From Streptomyces sp. RerS4 (GTDB lineage: Bacteria; Actinomycetota; Actinomycetes; Streptomycetales; Streptomycetaceae), in the NCBI RefSeq assembly GCF_023515955.1, contig NZ_CP097322.1:2668001-2732000 (forward strand): a DNA stretch of 64,000 nt. The letters are read 5' to 3'. The notes below the pieces were generated by a model. The model was given only the letters and a program-made list of their open reading frames with translations, was not told where the DNA came from and did no database searches. Position 1 is the stretch's first letter, and each line of letters opens with the position of its first letter. Both the position numbers and the translations under genes were made by a program. Of this stretch, positions 1 through 9,488 are shown in pieces.

Positions 1-1109
<1,109 letters not shown>

Positions 1110-1273
1110 GAGAAACCGTCCGGCAGATCAATGGGTGGGCAGATACACCCCATCTTGCCGTACGTCCATCCCCCGGGGGAAACGCGTTCCGCTCCCCTGG
1201 ACAGCGGGGGCCGTGCCGGGCGGGGCAGGATGACTCCCCGTACGACAGGTATGACGCTCCGGGGGGAGTCCTT

Positions 1274-1837
1274 GTGAACAGCTGGCCGCTACCACTGGCG
1301 ATAGCACTGATCGGCATGACGGGCACGCTCTTCGCGCCCCTGCTGACGCAGCGGCTCGTGGGCCGGGTCCAGTCCGAGCAGTTCGAACGCCAGGAGCTGA
1401 TGGCCGAGAGCCAGTGGCGGCGCGAGCGGCGGGCGGCGGAGCTGGAGGTGCGGCGGTCCTGCTACGTGGCCGCCATGTCCGCGTACCGGCGTTACCGGAT
1501 CGAGCTGATGAACTTCCTGTGGCTCGTCCACAAGGCGCAGGTCACGGCACAGGGGCGGGCGGACCTGGAGGACGCCCGGCAGACGATGCACCTGGCGTTC
1601 GCGGAGGCGCAGCTCGTCGGCTCCGAGGCGGTCGTGGCCGAGCTGGACGGCACGACGGAGGTGCTCGCCCAGACCTTCTACCGGATCCTGCGGCTGGAGG
1701 AGGGCGACCCGCTGCCGGACGGCGGCTTCGAGACGCTCAAGGCCCATCTCCTCGGGCTCGGGGAGCGGTGGAAGGACATGCGCGCCGTGATGCGGGCCGA
1801 CCTCGGGGCCGACGGCGCCCTTCAGCGGGGGCGGTAG
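1274..1837 (+). CDS. Hypothetical protein with single N-terminal membrane anchor
   Basis: A 187-residue protein of unknown function. The GTG at 1274 is preceded by a strong purine tract (GGGGGGAG about 5 nt upstream). Residues about 5-25 form one hydrophobic segment (ending FAPLLTQRL). The rest is a long charged helical stretch rich in Arg, Glu and Ala that suggests a cytoplasmic coiled region. I see no catalytic motif. It runs divergently from ettA and overlaps the 3' end of the convergent lipid-kinase gene by 16 bp. I cannot assign a role; similar short membrane-anchored helical proteins are common in Streptomyces. Confidence 0.8.
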   Translation: MNSWPLPLAIALIGMTGTLFAPLLTQRLVGRVQSEQFERQELMAESQWRRERRAAELEVRRSCYVAAMSAYRRYRIELMNFLWLVHKAQVTAQGRADLEDARQTMHLAFAEAQLVGSEAVVAELDGTTEVLAQTFYRILRLEEGDPLPDGGFETLKAHLLGLGERWKDMRAVMRADLGADGALQRGR

Positions 1838-3351
1838 ACGACCAGGGCGTCCGGGAGGGAGTCGAGGACGAGGGCCTGGGGGGCGTGGGCGTACTCGCCG
1901 TCGTAGGCGAGCGGGGTGCCGGGCGGGATGTCCGTGACGCGGAGGCTGCGCAGGTGGGTGGCCACGTGGACGGGAGACCGGCTGAGCGGGCCGGTGAAGG
2001 CGGCGGCGAGCAGGCGCGGGCCGGGGCGGCCGCCGCCGTGGACGAGCCGCAGGTCGAGCAGGCCCTCGCCGAGGCTGTCGCGGCGCCGGGGGGCGGGGCC
2101 GGAGCCGTGGTAGGTGCCGTTGCCGACGAAGAGCAGCCACGCGCTGCGAGGGCGCCCGGCCAGGGTGAGGTGGACGGGCCGCTCGGCGCGCAGCACCCGC
2201 CAGGCCGCCACCACGGCCGCCGGCCCCGCCCCGATCCGCGGCGTCCACCGCAGCCGGTGCCGCAGCATCTCCGGGTAGGCCCCGATGCTGAAGTTGTTGA
2301 GGAAGTACCCCCCGTCGCCGGCCGCGGCGACGGAACCGGGACCGGCGGCACGGGTGGGGGACGTGTGGGGGCGGGGCGGGGTGGGGGTGAAGCGGCCTAC
2401 CGAGATGCGGACCGCTTGGCCGGTGGCGAGGGCGCGGCAGGTGTCCTCCGGGCCGGCGAGGCCGAGGTCCAGCGCGAAGTGGTTCAGGGTGCCGCCGGGG
2501 AACACCGCCAGCGGCACCCCGGCGCGCAGGGCGGCCGTCGCGGCGGCGTTGACCGTACCGTCACCCCCGCACACCCCGAGCACGGTGGCGCGGGCTGCGG
2601 CCGAAGCCAGGACGGCCGGCAGTTCCTCGCCCCCGCACTCGACGAGCTCGGCCTTCGGCAGCCGCTCCCGTACGAGGTCGAGCCCCGCCTCGGCGGCCGT
2701 CCCCGACCCGGTGTTGACGACCAGCGTCAGCCCGGCGCCGTCCGGCAGGGCAGGCGCTCCGACGGCCTCGCGTTCGTCACCCGGGGCGACCCGCGCCTCC
2801 TGCGCGTCGCGCGCGAGGCGGCGCACGACGAACCCGGCCGCCACCCCGAGCGCCGCGCCGGCGACCACGTCGGCCGGGTAGTGCACCCCCGTGTACACGC
2901 GGGAGAACGCCACCGACACGGCGACGGGGGCCACCGCGAGCCCCCAGCCCGGGGACTCCAGCGCGAGTCCCGTGGCGAAGGCGAAGGCCGAGGCGGAGTG
3001 CCCGGACGGGAAGGACGTCGTCCAGGGCGGTACGACGGGCTGCCGCACCACGGGGACTCCGTCCAGCAACGGCCGGGGCCGGCGGACGGACCACTTGCCG
3101 ACGGTGTTGATCGTCGCCGAGGCCAGTGCCAGCGAGGCCGCCCCGCGCAGGGCCGCCTTGCGGGCGCGGGGCGTGCCGAGCACGGCGATCCCGGCCCCGA
3201 CCGCGCCCCACAGCACCCCGTGGTTGGCTGCGCGCCCGAGCCTCGGAAGCACCCGGTCGGCCCCCGGCCAGTGCCGCCGCGCCACCGCGTCGAACAGTCT
3301 GCGGTCCCAGCCCGCGACCACGCCCCGCCAGGTCAACTCCTGATCAGCCAT
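1822..3351 (-). CDS. Bifunctional PAP2 phosphatase / diacylglycerol kinase-like protein
   Basis: A 509-residue fusion. The N-terminal half is a membrane PAP2-type phosphatase with the three signature blocks in order: K(W)SVRRPRP, PSFPSGHSA-like (TSFPSGHSASAF) and SRVYTGVHYPADV, the last two supplying the catalytic histidines. The C-terminal half is a diacylglycerol/sphingosine kinase catalytic domain with the GGDGTVN nucleotide loop near residue 260 and the PGGTLNHFA motif. In these families the first domain removes phosphate from a lipid phosphate or pyrophosphate and the second phosphorylates a lipid, so it probably remodels membrane phospholipids or polyprenyl carriers; the substrate is unknown. 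The ATG at 3351 has an AGGGG site 6 nt upstream. Its 3' end overlaps the convergent gene by 16 bp. Confidence 0.9.
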   Translation of the reverse strand: MADQELTWRGVVAGWDRRLFDAVARRHWPGADRVLPRLGRAANHGVLWGAVGAGIAVLGTPRARKAALRGAASLALASATINTVGKWSVRRPRPLLDGVPVVRQPVVPPWTTSFPSGHSASAFAFATGLALESPGWGLAVAPVAVSVAFSRVYTGVHYPADVVAGAALGVAAGFVVRRLARDAQEARVAPGDEREAVGAPALPDGAGLTLVVNTGSGTAAEAGLDLVRERLPKAELVECGGEELPAVLASAAARATVLGVCGGDGTVNAAATAALRAGVPLAVFPGGTLNHFALDLGLAGPEDTCRALATGQAVRISVGRFTPTPPRPHTSPTRAAGPGSVAAAGDGGYFLNNFSIGAYPEMLRHRLRWTPRIGAGPAAVVAAWRVLRAERPVHLTLAGRPRSAWLLFVGNGTYHGSGPAPRRRDSLGEGLLDLRLVHGGGRPGPRLLAAAFTGPLSRSPVHVATHLRSLRVTDIPPGTPLAYDGEYAHAPQALVLDSLPDALVVYRPR

Positions 3352-3436
3352 TTCCTGCCCCTACCCGGAGCCGCCGATCCGAAATCAGGCCCCCCCTGTG
3401 CCTCCCCCCTGTGCCTGCTCCCCTGTGCCTCCTCCC

Positions 3437-4819
3437 CTACGCGTCTTCCCCGTCCTCTCCCTCCAGCGGCCGCTTGCGCAGCAGCAGGACCACCATTCCG
3501 CCCAGCACCACCAGTCCCACCGCCAGCGCGGCGATCACCGGAGTGGCGGCCGAGCTGCCGCTGGTGGCGAGCCGTTCGTCGTCCGGCGTCTCCTCCGGGG
3601 AGGACGACGACGCGGCGTCCACCACCGTCTCCGCCGCCCCGGCCGGGGCCTCCATGGCCCCCGGCGCACCCGACGGGGACGCCTGGCCGCGCGGCCGCGG
3701 CCAGACCGCCGTGGCGGTGGCGGTCGACGCCGACGCGCTGGAGCCGGCCACGATCTGCGCCTCGGCCGGGATCCCGCTGGTGAAGACCCGCCCGACCGGC
3801 ACCTTCGTGGAGCCCTGCACGGTGACCGAGGCCGTGCCGTCCGGGGTGCCCGGGGGCACCTCGAAGTACAGCCGGGTGCCGTTGCCGACGGACTCCAGCG
3901 GGCGCCCCTCGGCGTCCACCACCCGTACGCCCATGGCCACGGCCGCCGCGTCCGGGGTGACGCTCACGCTCTGCGCCCCCGTCCGCACGGTGACGGGCCC
4001 GAGCCGGCTGCCGACCGGCCCCGACACCGGCCCCGACACCCGGCCCGGATCCAGCCCCAGCGAGGCCGGCGGCTCCGGCAGTCGGCCCGCCGTCCGCTGG
4101 AGGTAGTCGGCCAGCAGCTCCGCCGCCGGGTCCGTCGCCTCCACCTGGGCCCCGTCGGCCAGCCGCCAGATCGCGACCTGGGTGCCGGCGGCCGCGGTCT
4201 CCGCCGTGAGCGAGCCGGCGCCGGCCGCCTTCGCGAGCCCGGCCAGGTCGTTGAGCTGCGGGTAGGAGTGCTCCAGGACCCACCGGATGCGCCCGGCCTC
4301 GGCGTTTCCGGCGAGGGGACTGCCGCTCCAGCCGCTCTCCGTGTACCGGGCCTGGGGCTGCGCGTACCCCGCCACCCCGACCCCGTACGTCTGGAGCATG
4401 CCGCCGCCGTCGACCCGCATCTCGTACAGCCCGGCCGGGATCTGCCGGACCGAACCGTCCCCGGTCCGCAGAACGGCCTGGCCGTAGGTCTTCAGCCCGT
4501 CGAGCACGGCGCTCGCGCCTTCGGCGGCGCGGCCGGCCGTCGGATCGGAGTCGGCGAAGGCTCGGGCGCCCGGGGCCGCGGCGAGCGCGGCGGCCAGCAG
4601 GGCCACCGCCAGTGGACGCCGTACGGAGCCCCGTACGCCCCCCGCACCCGCGTCGCCGACGGCCACAACGGCAGCAGTCGCCACAGGAAGCGGAGCGGGA
4701 AGCGGAACCACGGGGCGGGCGGCCGCCCCGGTGACGGGCGGGGCCGGCGATCCGCCCGCCGAGGCGGTGGGGGCGCAGGACGCGGTGGACGCGGAGGGTG
4801 CGGGAACAGCAATCGACAC
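3437..4819 (-). CDS. Degenerate thioester-domain (TQXA) surface protein
   Basis: A 460-residue exported protein. The GTG at 4819 is preceded by GGGGAAG at good spacing, giving a long N-region before an Arg-rich signal peptide (core about residues 66-88, cleavage near GARAFA). The next domain resembles Gram-positive thioester (TQXA) domains, which bond covalently to host or surface molecules through a Cys-Gln thioester. The Gln block is present (AAGTQVAIW, T213-A216), but the Cys position of the usual YC(V/I)D motif reads YGVG (Y145-G146). A beta-rich segment and a Ser/Glu-rich stalk follow, then a C-terminal membrane segment and basic tail (LLLRKRP). The sorting motif reads LATSG (residues 417-421) where class E sortases expect LAxTG. 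I read it as a thioester-family surface protein that can no longer form the thioester and may stay membrane anchored. Confidence 0.75.
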   Translation of the reverse strand: MSIAVPAPSASTASCAPTASAGGSPAPPVTGAAARPVVPLPAPLPVATAAVVAVGDAGAGGVRGSVRRPLAVALLAAALAAAPGARAFADSDPTAGRAAEGASAVLDGLKTYGQAVLRTGDGSVRQIPAGLYEMRVDGGGMLQTYGVGVAGYAQPQARYTESGWSGSPLAGNAEAGRIRWVLEHSYPQLNDLAGLAKAAGAGSLTAETAAAGTQVAIWRLADGAQVEATDPAAELLADYLQRTAGRLPEPPASLGLDPGRVSGPVSGPVGSRLGPVTVRTGAQSVSVTPDAAAVAMGVRVVDAEGRPLESVGNGTRLYFEVPPGTPDGTASVTVQGSTKVPVGRVFTSGIPAEAQIVAGSSASASTATATAVWPRPRGQASPSGAPGAMEAPAGAAETVVDAASSSSPEETPDDERLATSGSSAATPVIAALAVGLVVLGGMVVLLLRKRPLEGEDGEDA

Positions 4820-4887
4820 AGTCTTCCCCTTCGGGCCGATGGCCCAGGTGCCCGTGAGTACCGGGGAATCCTAGCTTCCTCGAACAC

Positions 4888-5298
4888 TCAGACCACCGCC
4901 GCCTTCTGAGTGCTCATCAGCGGTGTATCCGTCTTGACGACACGCCGGAACGCGGCGGTTCCGCGGTTCAGGTCGTGTCCGATGGCGATCGCGTCGATGT
5001 CCGCCGAGAACCACCGCACGCCCTCGCCGTCGGGTGGGGCCTCCCGGACCCGCAACCTGCCGTGGACCACGAGCGGTTCGCCCACGGCCACCGAGGCGGT
5101 CAGGTTCAGCGCGAGGGTCCGGCGGGCCCACACGGTGTAGAAGCTCGTGGGGGCGTCCGTCCAGACCTCCGTCCGCCGGTCGAAGTACCTCGGCGTGACC
5201 GCGAAGCGGAATCGCGCCGAGGGTCCGCCACTCGATGAATCCTTGAAGTCGATCGCCGTCGCCACGTGCCCCACCAGCGTCACCAGGGTGTCGTTCAT
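4888..5298 (-). CDS. ssbB: Single-stranded DNA-binding protein, SsbB-like paralogue
   Basis: A 136-residue OB-fold protein. I use the ATG at 5298 (MNDTLVTLVGHVATAIDF) rather than the in-frame ATG at 5316, because GAGGGGGG lies about 8 nt upstream of it. The SSB core features are present (VTLVGHVAT, RFRFAVTPRYFDR, YTVWARRTLALN). The protein ends without the acidic DDDIPF-type tail that essential SSBs use to recruit partners. This matches the second Streptomyces SSB, SsbB, which is needed for chromosome segregation during sporulation. It sits directly downstream of the dynamin operon, which acts on sporulation septa, supporting a developmental role. The essential SsbA would be elsewhere. Confidence 0.8.
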   Translation of the reverse strand: MNDTLVTLVGHVATAIDFKDSSSGGPSARFRFAVTPRYFDRRTEVWTDAPTSFYTVWARRTLALNLTASVAVGEPLVVHGRLRVREAPPDGEGVRWFSADIDAIAIGHDLNRGTAAFRRVVKTDTPLMSTQKAAVV

Positions 5299-5389
5299 CC
5301 CGGCCGCCCCCCTCATGTCCCTTGCCGCCGCGGACCTTCCGCATGCGGTGGAACCATGCTGGCCCGCGCCCCGGATCCCCGCTCGGGCC

Positions 5390-5416
5390 TGTGGATTACT
5401 GGCGGGTTGTGGACAA
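5390..5416 (-). promoter_or_regulatory. Two DnaA-box-like 9-mers at the dynB 3' end, upstream of ssbB
   Basis: On the minus strand 5416-5408 reads TTGTCCACA, identical to the Streptomyces DnaA-box consensus, and 5398-5390 reads TAATCCACA, two mismatches away. They have the same orientation and are 9 bp apart, overlapping the dynB stop codon and lying about 90 bp upstream of the ssbB start. DnaA binding is an inference; the 9-mers are seen directly. Confidence 0.4.
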
Positions 5417-7360
5417 CTTCGTCCCCCCTGCGGACACCGCCGCGTACTGTTCGCGTACCTCCCGGTAGCGCAGCAGCTCCGCCGCGACGGGTTCCAGCAC
5501 CCGGGCCCGCCCGCAGCCCGCCGCCGCCTGCCGCAGCCGGCGCTCCGCGTCCTGCCCGTAGCGCCGCGCCGGGCCCCGGGCCGCGATCGAGCACGCCCAC
5601 TCCACGAGCGGTCCGCCGACGATCCCCGACACCATGAACAGCACGGGCGGCAGCAGCTTCGGCTCCAGGACCCCGACGATCTGTCCGACCAGCCACAGCC
5701 CGCCGAAGATCTGCACCAGGGTCATGGCCGCCTGCGCCAGCACCGCCGCCGGCCACCACGTCGGCCTCGGCGGCTTGGCGGTCGGCGCCGCGACCGCCGG
5801 CCCGAGGGTGAGGGCCAGGTCGTCCAGCGCCTCCGGGAGCCGCTCGGCGCCCCGCACCGCGGTCTCCCGTACGGCCTGCGCCCAGGGTTCGGGCAGGCCG
5901 ACGGCCGCCTCGTCCGCGACGAGTCGTACGGCCTGCTCGACGCGCTGTCGGGCCGTCACCTCCTCCTCGACGGGCGCCTCGGTGGCCACCGGGGCGCGGC
6001 CGATCGCCGCGAGGGCGGCGAGGCCCGCCAGGGTGCGCGGGGCGCGCCGGCTCTCGTACCAGCGCCACAGCCGCAGCCAGGGCGTGCCGCAGGCCTTGCC
6101 GGCGTTGCGCCGCCAGGCCCGCTCGGCGGCGAGACCGGCGGCGTACGCCCCGACGGCCTCGGCGAGGCGGTCCTCGAACTCGGCGCGCGCGGCCTCGCCG
6201 ATCTCGGGGCCCGCGTGTCCGTCGGCGACGTAGAGCGGGCGCAGGCGCTGCGCGGCCCGGTCGAGGTCGGCGGAGATCCGCCGGGTGGCGGCGCCCTTCT
6301 CCTGGGTGAACTGTCCGAGCAGTTCGCGAAGTTCCCCGACGCCTTCACCCGTGAGGGCGGACAGGCCGAGGACGGTGGCGCCCGGTTCGCCGTGCTCGCC
6401 GAGCGCGATCCCGTCGTCGTCGAGCAGGCGGCGCAGGTCGTCCAGGACGAGGTCGGCCGCTTCGCCGGGGAGCCGGTCGATCTGGTTGAGGACGACGAAG
6501 GTCACCTCGGCGTGCCCGGCGAGAGGGCGCAGGTAGCGCTCGTGCAGGACGGCGTCCGCGTACTTCTCCGGGTCGACCACCCACACCACGGCGTCGACCA
6601 GGGCCAGGACGCGGTCCACGTGGTCGCGGTGGGTGCCCAGCGCGGAGTCGAGGTCGGGCAGGTCGACGAGGACCATGCCGCGCAGGGCCTCGGCCTCGGG
6701 GGTCTCGCGGGGGCGGCGGCGCAGCCGGCCGGGGATCTCCAGCCGGTCGAGCAGTCCGGCGGCGCCGTCGGACCAGCTGCACGCGATCGGCGCGGCGGTG
6801 GTGGGGCGGCGCAGCCCGGTCTCGGAGATCTGCACTCCGGCGAGTGAATTGAAGAGCGTGGACTTGCCGCTTCCGGTGGCTCCGGCGATGGCGACGACCG
6901 TGTGCTGGAGGGACAGGCCCCGGCGCGCGGCGGCCTCGTCCAGCACCCGGCCGGCCTCGGCGAGGGTTTTGCCGTCGAGCCGGGTCCGGGACAGTCCGAC
7001 GAGTTGGCGCAGCGCGTCGAGGCGGGTCCGCAGGGCCCGCGCCTCGGGGCTGAGCGGGGGCGCGCTCACCTTGCCGCCGTCGCTTCCGGCGCCGGAAACC
7101 GCCCGTACGAGTGCTTCGTCACCGCAGTCGTGTTCCCCGTCGGGTTCATCCTCGTAGGCGTCGTCCGGTCGGTCGCCCCGCTCGCCGTCGAGATCGGCCT
7201 CGTCGAGGCCGTCGATTCCGGTGCCGTCGGTTCCCGTGCCGTCGGTGCGGCCGGCGGAGCCCCGCCGGCGTCCTTTGCGGCCGGCGCGACGCCGTGAACG
7301 TGCGATCAGTCCGTCGTCCCAGCGGTCGTCGGTGCGGTCGCGGTCGGTCAGGGCGGTCAC
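5396..7360 (-). CDS. dynB: Bacterial dynamin-like GTPase with membrane segments (DynB)
   Basis: A 654-residue GTPase. After a basic and then strongly acidic N-terminal tail (about 100 residues), the GTPase domain shows G1 GATGSGKST (residues 160-168), G3-like VLVDLPDLDSA and G4 LNQIDRLPG. Further on, two hydrophobic segments (around AMTLVQIFGGLWLVGQIVG and VLFMVSGIVGGPLVEWA) make it an integral membrane protein, followed by a helical tail. In Streptomyces a two-gene dynamin operon (dynA, dynB) encodes proteins that stabilise FtsZ rings during sporulation septation, DynB being the membrane-bound partner. The start lies 4 bp after the dynA stop, so the two are co-transcribed and probably translationally coupled. 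The assignment rests on domain layout and the ssbB neighbour. Confidence 0.8.
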   Translation of the reverse strand: MTALTDRDRTDDRWDDGLIARSRRRAGRKGRRRGSAGRTDGTGTDGTGIDGLDEADLDGERGDRPDDAYEDEPDGEHDCGDEALVRAVSGAGSDGGKVSAPPLSPEARALRTRLDALRQLVGLSRTRLDGKTLAEAGRVLDEAAARRGLSLQHTVVAIAGATGSGKSTLFNSLAGVQISETGLRRPTTAAPIACSWSDGAAGLLDRLEIPGRLRRRPRETPEAEALRGMVLVDLPDLDSALGTHRDHVDRVLALVDAVVWVVDPEKYADAVLHERYLRPLAGHAEVTFVVLNQIDRLPGEAADLVLDDLRRLLDDDGIALGEHGEPGATVLGLSALTGEGVGELRELLGQFTQEKGAATRRISADLDRAAQRLRPLYVADGHAGPEIGEAARAEFEDRLAEAVGAYAAGLAAERAWRRNAGKACGTPWLRLWRWYESRRAPRTLAGLAALAAIGRAPVATEAPVEEEVTARQRVEQAVRLVADEAAVGLPEPWAQAVRETAVRGAERLPEALDDLALTLGPAVAAPTAKPPRPTWWPAAVLAQAAMTLVQIFGGLWLVGQIVGVLEPKLLPPVLFMVSGIVGGPLVEWACSIAARGPARRYGQDAERRLRQAAAGCGRARVLEPVAAELLRYREVREQYAAVSAGGTKLSTTRQ

Positions 7361-7364
7361 CGCG

Positions 7365-8987
7365 TCACCTCTCCTTCTGCAGTAGGGACAGCGCGGCGAT
7401 CAGCTCGGCCTGTGGTTCCGGTGTCACTTCGAGGGCCTCCAGCGGGGCGAGCCGGCGATCCCGTTCGGCGCGCAGTACCTGGTCGAGGTGTTCGCCGACG
7501 AGTTCTCCGCCCCGGTCCCGCAGGCGTACGGCGGCCTGTACGCCGATCCGTTCGGCGAGCTTCTCCCCGGCGGGGCGGGCCCGCTTGCCGCCGAGGAGGG
7601 CGGCGACGAGCAGGGCGGCGACCCCGTCGGGGTCGGGCGCGGGCTGCCGGTCGAGTCGGGCGACCTCCTCCTCGGCGAGTTCCTCCAGCACCCGCCGCCA
7701 GCGCCGTACGGCCATGCCGATACGTTCCGCCGCCTCCCGGTCGGGGGCGGGCAGGGGTACGGCTCCGGCGGCGGGCTCGCGGCGCCAGGCCGCCGCGATG
7801 CGTTCGTCGGCGGCGGCGACGGCGCACTGGAGCAGCGCGGCGAGGGATTCGGCGAGGGAGTCGAGGAGTTCGTCGGCGGTGGTGTCCAGGGGGTAGCCGC
7901 GCCACCGGGTCAGGGCGTCGCCGGCGAGGACGGCGCCCCGGTCGAGGCTGCTGCGGACCCGCTTGCCCTCGGTGCGGTACGCGTCCTCGACGGCCGAGGT
8001 CAGCCGTACGGAGGCGGCGTACTGGGCGGCGACGGCGGAGGCGAGCTCCGGCATCCGGCGGCGCAGCGAGTCGAGCGCGCCGAGCGCGGTGCGGCCGACG
8101 GCGTACTGGCGGGCGGCCGGGTCCTGGGCGTGGTGGCTGAGCCAGGCGAGGAGCGGCGCGACGGCGCTGGCCGGCAGCAGTCCGCCCCCGCCGGCCGACT
8201 CGGGCAGCTCCGGCACGGTGAAGCGGGGCACGTCGCCGAGCCCGGCGCGGGTGAGCAGGGCGCCGTACTGCCGCGAGACCTCGGCGAGGACCTGGTGCGG
8301 GACGCGGTCGAGGACGATGATCAGGGTGGCGCGGAACTGCTTCGCGGTGCGCAGGAGGTTCCAGGGGATGGCGTCGGCGTAGCGCGAGGCGGTGGTGACC
8401 ATGACCCAGACGTCGGCGGCGCAGATCAGCTCGGCGGCGAGTGTCCGGTTCTCGACCACGAGGGAGTCGATGTCGGGGGCGTCGAGGATGGCCAATCCGC
8501 GCGGGAGGGTGGAGACGGTCTCGATCCGCAGTTCACGGGTGCCGGCGTGGCGCTCGGTTCCGCGCGGGCCGGTCTTCTTGGGCGCGGGGAGCAGCTCGTC
8601 GTCGCTCTGCGGGGCCCATACGCGCATGAGGTCGGGCAGGACGCGCATCCCGGCGAACCAGTGATGATCATCCGGATGGCAGACGAGGACGGGGGTGCGT
8701 GTCGTGGGTCGCAGCACCCCGGCTTCGCTGACCTGACGTCCCACCAGGGAGTTCACGAGGGTGGACTTGCCGGCTCCGGTCGACCCGCCGATGACGGCGA
8801 GCATGGGCGCCTCGGGCGCCTTGAGCCGGGGGACCAGGTAGTCGTCGAGCTGCGCCAGCAGCTCGGCCCTGGTCTGACGGGCGCGTGGGGCGCCGGGCAG
8901 GGGGAGCGGCAGACGCACGGACGCGACCCGGTCGCGCAGGGCGGACAGGGCATCGAGCAGCTGAGGCCGAACATCCAAGGTCACCAC
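7365..8987 (-). CDS. dynA: Bacterial dynamin-like GTPase (DynA)
   Basis: A 540-residue GTPase upstream of and paired with dynB. The start is the first of two adjacent GTG codons (8987/8984), giving [11 protein letters not shown]; no strong Shine-Dalgarno site is visible, so the exact start is uncertain. The GTPase domain has G1 [10 protein letters not shown] (residues 67-76), a switch region (RPTTRTPVL), G3-like [11 protein letters not shown] and a G4-like LDRVPH. The remainder is Ala/Leu/Arg-rich helix typical of dynamin stalks, and I see no clear membrane segment. It probably works with DynB in the sporulation divisome. The region upstream holds the operon promoter and runs divergently from tRNA-Arg. 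Confidence 0.8.
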   Translation of the reverse strand: MVTLDVRPQLLDALSALRDRVASVRLPLPLPGAPRARQTRAELLAQLDDYLVPRLKAPEAPMLAVIGGSTGAGKSTLVNSLVGRQVSEAGVLRPTTRTPVLVCHPDDHHWFAGMRVLPDLMRVWAPQSDDELLPAPKKTGPRGTERHAGTRELRIETVSTLPRGLAILDAPDIDSLVVENRTLAAELICAADVWVMVTTASRYADAIPWNLLRTAKQFRATLIIVLDRVPHQVLAEVSRQYGALLTRAGLGDVPRFTVPELPESAGGGGLLPASAVAPLLAWLSHHAQDPAARQYAVGRTALGALDSLRRRMPELASAVAAQYAASVRLTSAVEDAYRTEGKRVRSSLDRGAVLAGDALTRWRGYPLDTTADELLDSLAESLAALLQCAVAAADERIAAAWRREPAAGAVPLPAPDREAAERIGMAVRRWRRVLEELAEEEVARLDRQPAPDPDGVAALLVAALLGGKRARPAGEKLAERIGVQAAVRLRDRGGELVGEHLDQVLRAERDRRLAPLEALEVTPEPQAELIAALSLLQKER

Positions 8988-9310
8988 ATGCGAAGAATGC
9001 CCAATTTGGGACCATTTTTGAAGCTTATACGCCCTCTGCGCGCCGACCGCTACTTCAGTGGGACATCCTGGACACGGCGGACGAGTGGGACTCAGGCATA
9101 ACGAGTGCACAACACCCACGGCCACGCGGCGTAAAAGCGATGCGAGAATCGCACCTGCCTGCGATTATCGGGACCGCTTCACTGAACCTCCACATCGTGG
9201 CACGCGAGTGAAGCAACCGGGACAAGGTGACCGGAGCCCTATCCTTGACCCGGCACGGACCGCAGTCCCACCCCCACCAAGGGGCTCCAGGCCACCACGG
9301 TCACCTTCCG
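8988..9310. other. 323-bp intergenic region between dynA and tRNA-Arg
   Basis: No supportable gene. It is more A+T-rich than its surroundings and must hold the dynAB promoter; a TAAGCT hexamer (minus strand, around 9022-9027) could be a -10 element. Inverted repeats are visible: CTTCACT (9177-9183) with AGTGAAG (9207-9213), and CCCAA/TTGGG around 9000-9010. None matches an operator I can name. Confidence 0.6.
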
Positions 9311-9383
9311 GCCCCCGTAGCTCAGTGGATAGAGCAGGCGCCTTCTAAGCGCTTGGCCGCAGGTTCGAGTCCTGCCGGGGGCA
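9311..9383 (+). tRNA. tRNA-Arg (anticodon UCU)
   Basis: A complete cloverleaf of 73 nt. The acceptor stem GCCCCCG pairs with CGGGGGC; there is a D arm GCTC/GAGC, an anticodon stem GGCGC/GCGCT with loop CTTCTAA (anticodon TCT, reading AGA/AGG), a variable loop, a T arm GCAGG-TTCGAGT-CCTGC and discriminator A at 9383. CCA is not encoded. These codons are rare in Streptomyces. tRNA genes are common insertion sites, and the cycloserine-type operon begins just downstream, but I found no second copy of the tRNA 3' end and no integrase gene in the window. Confidence 0.97.
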
Positions 9384-9488
9384 CTCAAAGGCGTCGCAGA
9401 GGCGGCGCCGCGCAATGACCGTGTGCCCTGGGCCTCCGAGGGCGCGGCGGGTGCCCGACGCCGTGGTGACCGCGCCGCGCCGTCCGGT

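Noticed and set aside
1414..3783. A 789-residue open frame on the plus strand
   Set aside because: It is opposite the PAP2/lipid kinase gene, is Arg/Ala/Gly/Pro-rich without domains, and results from the high G+C third positions.
9311..9383. Integrated plasmid or prophage at tRNA-Arg
   Set aside because: No integrase, excisionase or second copy of the tRNA 3' end was found in the window.
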